Source: an uncultured Bacilli bacterium
GTDB taxonomy: Bacteria; Bacillota_I; Bacilli_A; RF39; UBA660
Length of the DNA: 6,699 bases
Direction of reading: 5' to 3'
NCBI GenBank assembly: GCA_947628635.1
Contig: CANRAX010000062.1
Coordinates: 1 to 6,699, forward strand
The notes beneath the pieces were generated by a model. It was not told the DNA's origin, did no database searches, and was given only the letters and a program-made list of their open reading frames with translations. Positions 5,628-6,699 of the stretch are shown one piece after another. A program made the position numbers and the translations under genes. Positions within the stretch are counted from its first letter, which is position 1. Every line of letters begins with the position of its first letter.

Positions 5628-6488
5628 TTACCTCCACGTCTTTTTTCTTAACAGTAATTCTTTAGAGTATTTTGCTTTTTCTTCGCCTTTTAAAATTTTT
5701 ACTTTATTCTCTAAAACACCTATATAATAATTGATTAAATTATTTTTAATAATACTATCTGATTGATTTAGTACAATTTTCTTATAAAATTCATCGCAAT
5801 GATATAAAACATCATAAGCCTTTTTCACTTGATTTTGATAATTAGTATTTCTCATAATACCATCTGGATTTTTATAATAATTATAACCTATATAGGGAAT
5901 ACTAGATACACAATTTGAGTTATTTAATACTAAAGATGTAATAGCAAAATCTTCTTGAAGTTTTCCAATAGGAAATTTAAAATTTTGCTTTTTCCAAAAA
6001 TCTGCACTATAAGCATATAACCATAGTGGACTATATATTTCATAATTTTTTACAAATTCATTTAATACATTTATCCCTTTTTTGTTTTGAAAACTAGAAG
6101 TTATAAATTGTTCAACAACTTTCCCATCATCATCAAGCATTATAGCTTGATAACGAATAACATCATTTTTCTTGTTCTGTTCATTTAATTTTTCAAAAAG
6201 ATCTTGTTCAATCCAATCATCAGAATCTACAAAAACAATAGTGTCTCCAACAATCTTTGAAAGAGCATAATTTCTTGTTTTACTAATATCATTAAAATTA
6301 ACTTTAAAATATTTTATATATGACTTATCATAATTATCACATATAAATTCATAAGTTCCATCTATACTACAATCATCAATTAAAATTATTTCAAAATTTT
6401 CATAAGTTTGATTTAATACAGAATTTAAACTTCTAGAAAGATAATTTACTCTATTATGTGTTGGAATAATAACACTAAAATCTCTCAT
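5628..6488 (-). CDS. Family 2 (GT-A) glycosyltransferase
   Basis: A 286-residue inverting GT2-type glycosyltransferase that would move a sugar from a nucleotide-sugar donor to an acceptor, as in capsule, exopolysaccharide or teichoic-acid-type assembly. The N-terminal GT-A fold is clear: V6-I-I-P-T-H-N-R13, L36-I-D38-D39-C-S-x-D-G-T (donor-binding strand), N73-Y-A-L-S with V85-F-V-D88-S-D90-D91-W92 (DxD metal site), and a Q178-E179-D180 motif that fits the catalytic-base region. The C-terminal 80 residues are helical and lysine-rich, without an obvious transmembrane segment, so it is probably soluble or peripheral. Start: ATG at 6488 has GAGGG 4 nt upstream and begins directly at the first strand. 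An in-frame GTG at 6548 would place a terminator-like hairpin inside the coding region. It is the first gene of the operon; its last codons encode the ribosome site of the next gene. Donor and acceptor cannot be predicted. Confidence 0.9.
   Translation of the reverse strand: MRDFSVIIPTHNRVNYLSRSLNSVLNQTYENFEIILIDDCSIDGTYEFICDNYDKSYIKYFKVNFNDISKTRNYALSKIVGDTIVFVDSDDWIEQDLFEKLNEQNKKNDVIRYQAIMLDDDGKVVEQFITSSFQNKKGINVLNEFVKNYEIYSPLWLYAYSADFWKKQNFKFPIGKLQEDFAITSLVLNNSNCVSSIPYIGYNYYKNPDGIMRNTNYQNQVKKAYDVLYHCDEFYKKIVLNQSDSIIKNNLINYYIGVLENKVKILKGEEKAKYSKELLLRKKTWR
5630..5635 (-). promoter_or_regulatory. Strong ribosome binding site of the radical SAM gene
   Basis: GGAGGT lies 4 nt before the ATG at 5625 and is built into the last codons and stop of the glycosyltransferase. 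It settles the start at 5625 over the in-frame GTG at 5637. Confidence 0.75.
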
Positions 6489-6504
6489 TTTACCCTCGCT
6501 ATTT

Positions 6505-6546
6505 AAAATAAAAACGGATATGAAAGCTCGAATGCTTGCCATATCC
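6505..6546 (-). terminator. Intrinsic terminator / attenuator in the operon leader
   Basis: On the minus strand GGATATG (6546-6540) pairs perfectly with CATATCC (6522-6516). Inside, AAGC (6537-6534) pairs with GCTT (6527-6524) around a six-base loop. The stem is followed by G, then TTTTT-A-TTTT (6514-6505), the layout of a Rho-independent terminator reading toward the glycosyltransferase. No matching T-run follows on the plus strand. Because it lies between the promoter at 6606-6634 and the gene start at 6488, it would act as an attenuator, or end a short RNA of about 95 nt. Folding and function are inferred. Confidence 0.65.
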
Positions 6547-6569
6547 ACTCAATTATAATTTCTATGCAA
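6536..6569 (-). promoter_or_regulatory. Possible antiterminator pairing in the leader
   Basis: On the minus strand TTGCATA (6569-6563) can pair with TATGGCAA (6543-6536) with one bulged G. The second element is part of the 5' arm of the terminator hairpin, so the two structures would exclude each other. The complementarity is short and could be chance. Confidence 0.25.
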
Positions 6570-6605
6570 TTATTATAGATCAAACACCCTTAAAAATTGT
6601 CATAT

Positions 6606-6634
6606 ACTATACAATCAAACTGAATTTTTGTCAA
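6606..6634 (-). promoter_or_regulatory. Promoter of the five-gene operon
   Basis: On the minus strand TTGACA (6634-6629), a 17-nt spacer, then TATAGT (6611-6606): a consensus -35 with optimal spacing and a one-mismatch -10 for the vegetative sigma factor. The RNA should begin near 6599, giving a leader of about 110 nt that contains the terminator-like hairpin. Other TATAAT-like strings in the leader (near 6553 and 6572) lack a well-spaced -35. Confidence 0.65.
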
Positions 6635-6639
6635 TAGCT

Positions 6640-6699
6640 TTATTTAAAATTTCTAATTTCAAAAAATATTTCTTTCGCACGCTTACCGTATATTAACAT
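6640..6699 (-). CDS. Possible C-terminal end of an upstream gene (partial)
   Basis: This is the only minus-strand frame open at the right edge. It reads MLIYGKRAKEIFFEIRNFK and stops with TAA at 6642-6640, six bases before the operon's -35 box. The composition is protein-like, but 19 residues cannot identify a family, and it may not be coding. Confidence 0.25.
   Translation of the reverse strand: MLIYGKRAKEIFFEIRNFK

Noticed and set aside
6489..6548. N-terminal extension of the glycosyltransferase from GTG at 6548
   Set aside because: It would encode the terminator-like hairpin, lacks a proper ribosome site, and precedes the normal GT2 start strand at 6488. A leader peptide here is possible but unsupported.
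1..6699. Mollicute genetic code (TGA = Trp)
   Set aside because: The Nudix gene ends in TGA right before the next ribosome site and start, and tryptophans in these genes are written TGG.

Overview
The window is very A+T-rich (about a quarter G+C by eye). It has strong Shine-Dalgarno sites, TTGACA/TATAAT-like promoter boxes and TGA used as a stop (end of the Nudix gene). Together these suggest a low-GC Bacillota (Firmicutes) genome of Clostridium or related Bacilli type using the standard code, rather than a TGA=Trp mollicute. I see no rRNA, tRNA, CRISPR array, transposase or insertion sequence.

Layout. A metallophosphoesterase (92-895, minus) is divergent from a small thymidylate-kinase-like P-loop kinase (964-1452, plus) across a 68-bp spacer that carries the kinase promoter. 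The kinase converges on, and overlaps by 11 bp, the end of a tightly packed minus-strand operon. In transcription order the operon encodes: a family-2 glycosyltransferase (6488-5628); a tandem MazG-like plus radical SAM fusion with a second cysteine cluster (5625-3946); an RfbF-like sugar-1-phosphate nucleotidylyltransferase (3937-3158); a Nudix hydrolase (3158-2724); and a 425-residue protein of unrecognised family whose second half looks like an ADP-ribosyltransferase fold (2719-1442). Junctions are +2 nt, +8 nt, a TAATG overlap and +4 nt, so the five genes are almost certainly co-transcribed and translationally coupled. Upstream lie a good promoter (6606-6634) and, between it and the first gene, an intrinsic-terminator-like hairpin (6505-6546), which suggests the operon is controlled by attenuation or antitermination.

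How it may work together. The nucleotidylyltransferase and glycosyltransferase point to making and transferring an activated sugar, perhaps a CDP-sugar for a surface glycan or another acceptor. The usual RfbF partner, a CDP-glucose 4,6-dehydratase, is absent. In its place are a radical SAM enzyme fused to nucleotide-pyrophosphohydrolase-like domains, a Nudix hydrolase and an ART-like protein. All of these are families that commonly handle nucleotides or nucleoside-diphosphate-linked compounds. The flanking kinase and phosphoesterase also belong to phosphate/nucleotide-handling families. I do not recognise this combination as a described pathway; it is the best candidate here for an undescribed system. 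Its product and purpose cannot be read from the sequence.
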